DNA of 64,000 bases from AWTP1-13 sp963770295 (lineage in GTDB: Bacteria > Pseudomonadota > Alphaproteobacteria > Rhizobiales > Hyphomicrobiaceae), in the NCBI GenBank assembly GCA_963770295.1, contig CAVYPA010000005.1:248001-312000 (forward strand), given 5' to 3'. Position numbers and translations under genes: made by a program. The notes beneath the pieces were generated by a model. It saw nothing but the letters and a program-made list of their open reading frames with translations, was not told where the DNA came from and did not search any database. Positions 62,989 through 64,000 of the stretch are shown one piece after another. Within the stretch, counting starts at the first letter, position 1. Each line of letters begins with the position of its first letter.

Positions 62989-64000
62989 TTGCTCTTCGTC
63001 CCTCTGTCCGACGATAACCCGCTTCGATTTGTGCGTTACCAATGGGTGACGATCGGCATCATCGCCGTCAACGTCAGCGTCTTCGTGCTGCAGTTTTTTG
63101 GGCTCGGACTAGCTACAGGCAACAGCCTGGCACTCGTTCCTGCAGAGCTGATTCAAGTCCGCATCGTGCATGGATCTGCCCATGGACTCTTTGACACAAT
63201 GGCGATCCCGGAGGGTTTGACCCTCATCTCCTATATGTTCCTACACACGGATTTTCTGCACCTGACGTCCAACATGCTCTTCCTGTGGGTGTTCGGCGAC
63301 AACGTCGAGGATGCCATGGGCCATGCCAAGTATTTGGCATTCTACCTCCTCTGCGGCATGGCCGCGGGCCTCCTGCACGCCCTGGTGCTGCCGACGTCCC
63401 GGCTGCCGCTGATGGGGGCAAGTGGCGCTGTTGCCGGAACCATTGCAGCCTACCTGATCTTGCACCCGCGCGTGCTGGTCTGGGTTTTGGCGTTCCGTGT
63501 CATCCCCTTGCGCGTGACCGCGGTCTGGATTCTCGGATTGTGGGTGGCCACTCAGCTGTTCATGGCGCTTCTGAACCGGGGGGACCAGATAGCCTGGTGG
63601 GCGCACATCGGCGGTCTAGCTGCGGGTGGCCTTCTGATCCCGCTGATGCGCCGTCCCGACGTGGTCCTGTTTGATCGTCGCATGCGCCCCGATGCCGCGT
63701 CTCAAGACGCCTGGTGGCATACCTATCAGTCCGCTCTTTTCCATCGCGGTCTCCTGCGGTTGCGCAATCCCAGGCGTTGGTTGCGGTCGCTCGCGAGGTA
63801 TTTGCGCGCACGCCTCAATCAGATGAAGGCCTGGGTTGGCGCACGAAGCCTGCCGAAGGCCGTCGCGGTCGCACCTGAAAGTGCTTCCATCATGCACAGG
63901 ACCGCCGACATTTTGAGCTTCGAGCAGCGTGGCTCGGATTTTGTCTTGATGCGTAACCAAGCGGATGGATCGCGCTCGGAGATCACTCTGACGGCTGCCA
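62989..64000 (+). CDS. Rhomboid-family intramembrane serine protease, C-terminus cut by window edge
   Basis: At least 337 residues from TTG 62989 with GGGAG nine bases upstream; the nearer ATG 62984 is out of frame. The N-terminus LFVPLSDDNPLRFVRYQWVT is typical for this branch. Several membrane segments follow, with NMLFLWVFGDNVED near loop 1, the catalytic Ser in LPLMGASGAVAG and the catalytic His in WWAHIGGLAAGGLL. It cleaves membrane-protein segments. Beyond the rhomboid core there is a ~100-residue cytoplasmic extension that continues past the edge (ILSFEQRGSDFVLMR), longer than in simple bacterial rhomboids. Confidence 0.85.
   Translation, partial: MLFVPLSDDNPLRFVRYQWVTIGIIAVNVSVFVLQFFGLGLATGNSLALVPAELIQVRIVHGSAHGLFDTMAIPEGLTLISYMFLHTDFLHLTSNMLFLWVFGDNVEDAMGHAKYLAFYLLCGMAAGLLHALVLPTSRLPLMGASGAVAGTIAAYLILHPRVLVWVLAFRVIPLRVTAVWILGLWVATQLFMALLNRGDQIAWWAHIGGLAAGGLLIPLMRRPDVVLFDRRMRPDAASQDAWWHTYQSALFHRGLLRLRNPRRWLRSLARYLRARLNQMKAWVGARSLPKAVAVAPESASIMHRTADILSFEQRGSDFVLMRNQADGSRSEITLTAA

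Overview
The window is GC-rich DNA that reads as chromosomal sequence from a free-living alphaproteobacterium, most likely Hyphomicrobiales (Bradyrhizobium-like or a soil relative). The inference rests on three things: peptide-type ABC importers, small conserved proteins of a kind I associate with rhizobia (a tiny basic protein near 9.0 kb, a DUF6665-like protein near 41 kb, ~60-residue helical proteins near 11 kb), and class III cyclases with CHASE2, AAA/TPR and FecR-linked contexts. No rRNA, tRNA, CRISPR array, insertion sequence or prophage was seen. Genes are on both strands in short transcription units with many 300-800 bp gaps, and both window edges cut through a gene.

Layout. 0-6.5 kb: Tat-signal protein (cut), acyl-CoA synthetase, orphan UgpC/MalK-type ATPase, mercuric-reductase-like flavoprotein, NarL-type response regulator. 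6.5-9.2 kb: a run of six very small secreted, membrane or basic proteins. 9.4-18.2 kb: a lone family-5 solute-binding protein, two related ~60-residue proteins, a signal-less NMT1-type binding protein, then a complete peptide-type ABC operon (binding protein, two permeases, two ATPases). 18.5-21 kb: a secreted metzincin protease and a coiled-coil protein made of nine 24-residue repeats. 21.8-30.4 kb: SDR, YkgJ-type cysteine-cluster operon, GMC oxidoreductase, solo LuxR regulator, EthD protein, secreted unknown, thermonuclease with a sunset-like tail. 31-43 kb: secreted HExxH protein, EamA transporter, methyltransferase, GT4 glycosyltransferase, BAAT-like hydrolase, MFS transporter with an internal repeat, SDR lacking the usual Tyr, DUF6665-like protein, orphan LanC-like protein. 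43-64 kb: signalling and envelope region with a SAM-cyclase-AAA-TPR protein, serine hydrolase, winged-helix/TPR regulator, FecR protein plus TPR/beta-barrel partner, CHASE2 adenylate cyclase, a second metzincin, a Crp/Fnr regulator and a rhomboid protease (cut).

The most interesting unit is 52.2-58.6 kb. A secreted FecR-domain protein, whose C-terminus looks like a small TbpB/Slam-substrate-type barrel, lies 12 bp downstream of a TPR plus outer-membrane-barrel protein resembling Slam translocators. Next to them is a CHASE2 adenylate cyclase with its own terminator, and 3 kb further a Crp/Fnr protein with an intact cyclic-nucleotide-binding signature. Together they suggest an envelope-to-cAMP signalling module; this is inference from architecture and proximity.

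Four genes (peptide-ABC ATPase 1, AAA-cyclase, winged-helix/TPR regulator, Crp/Fnr) are each broken by an apparent single-base insertion of the same polarity, each next to a short homopolymer. A systematic sequence error is the simplest explanation, but real decay or phase variation cannot be excluded from sequence alone.
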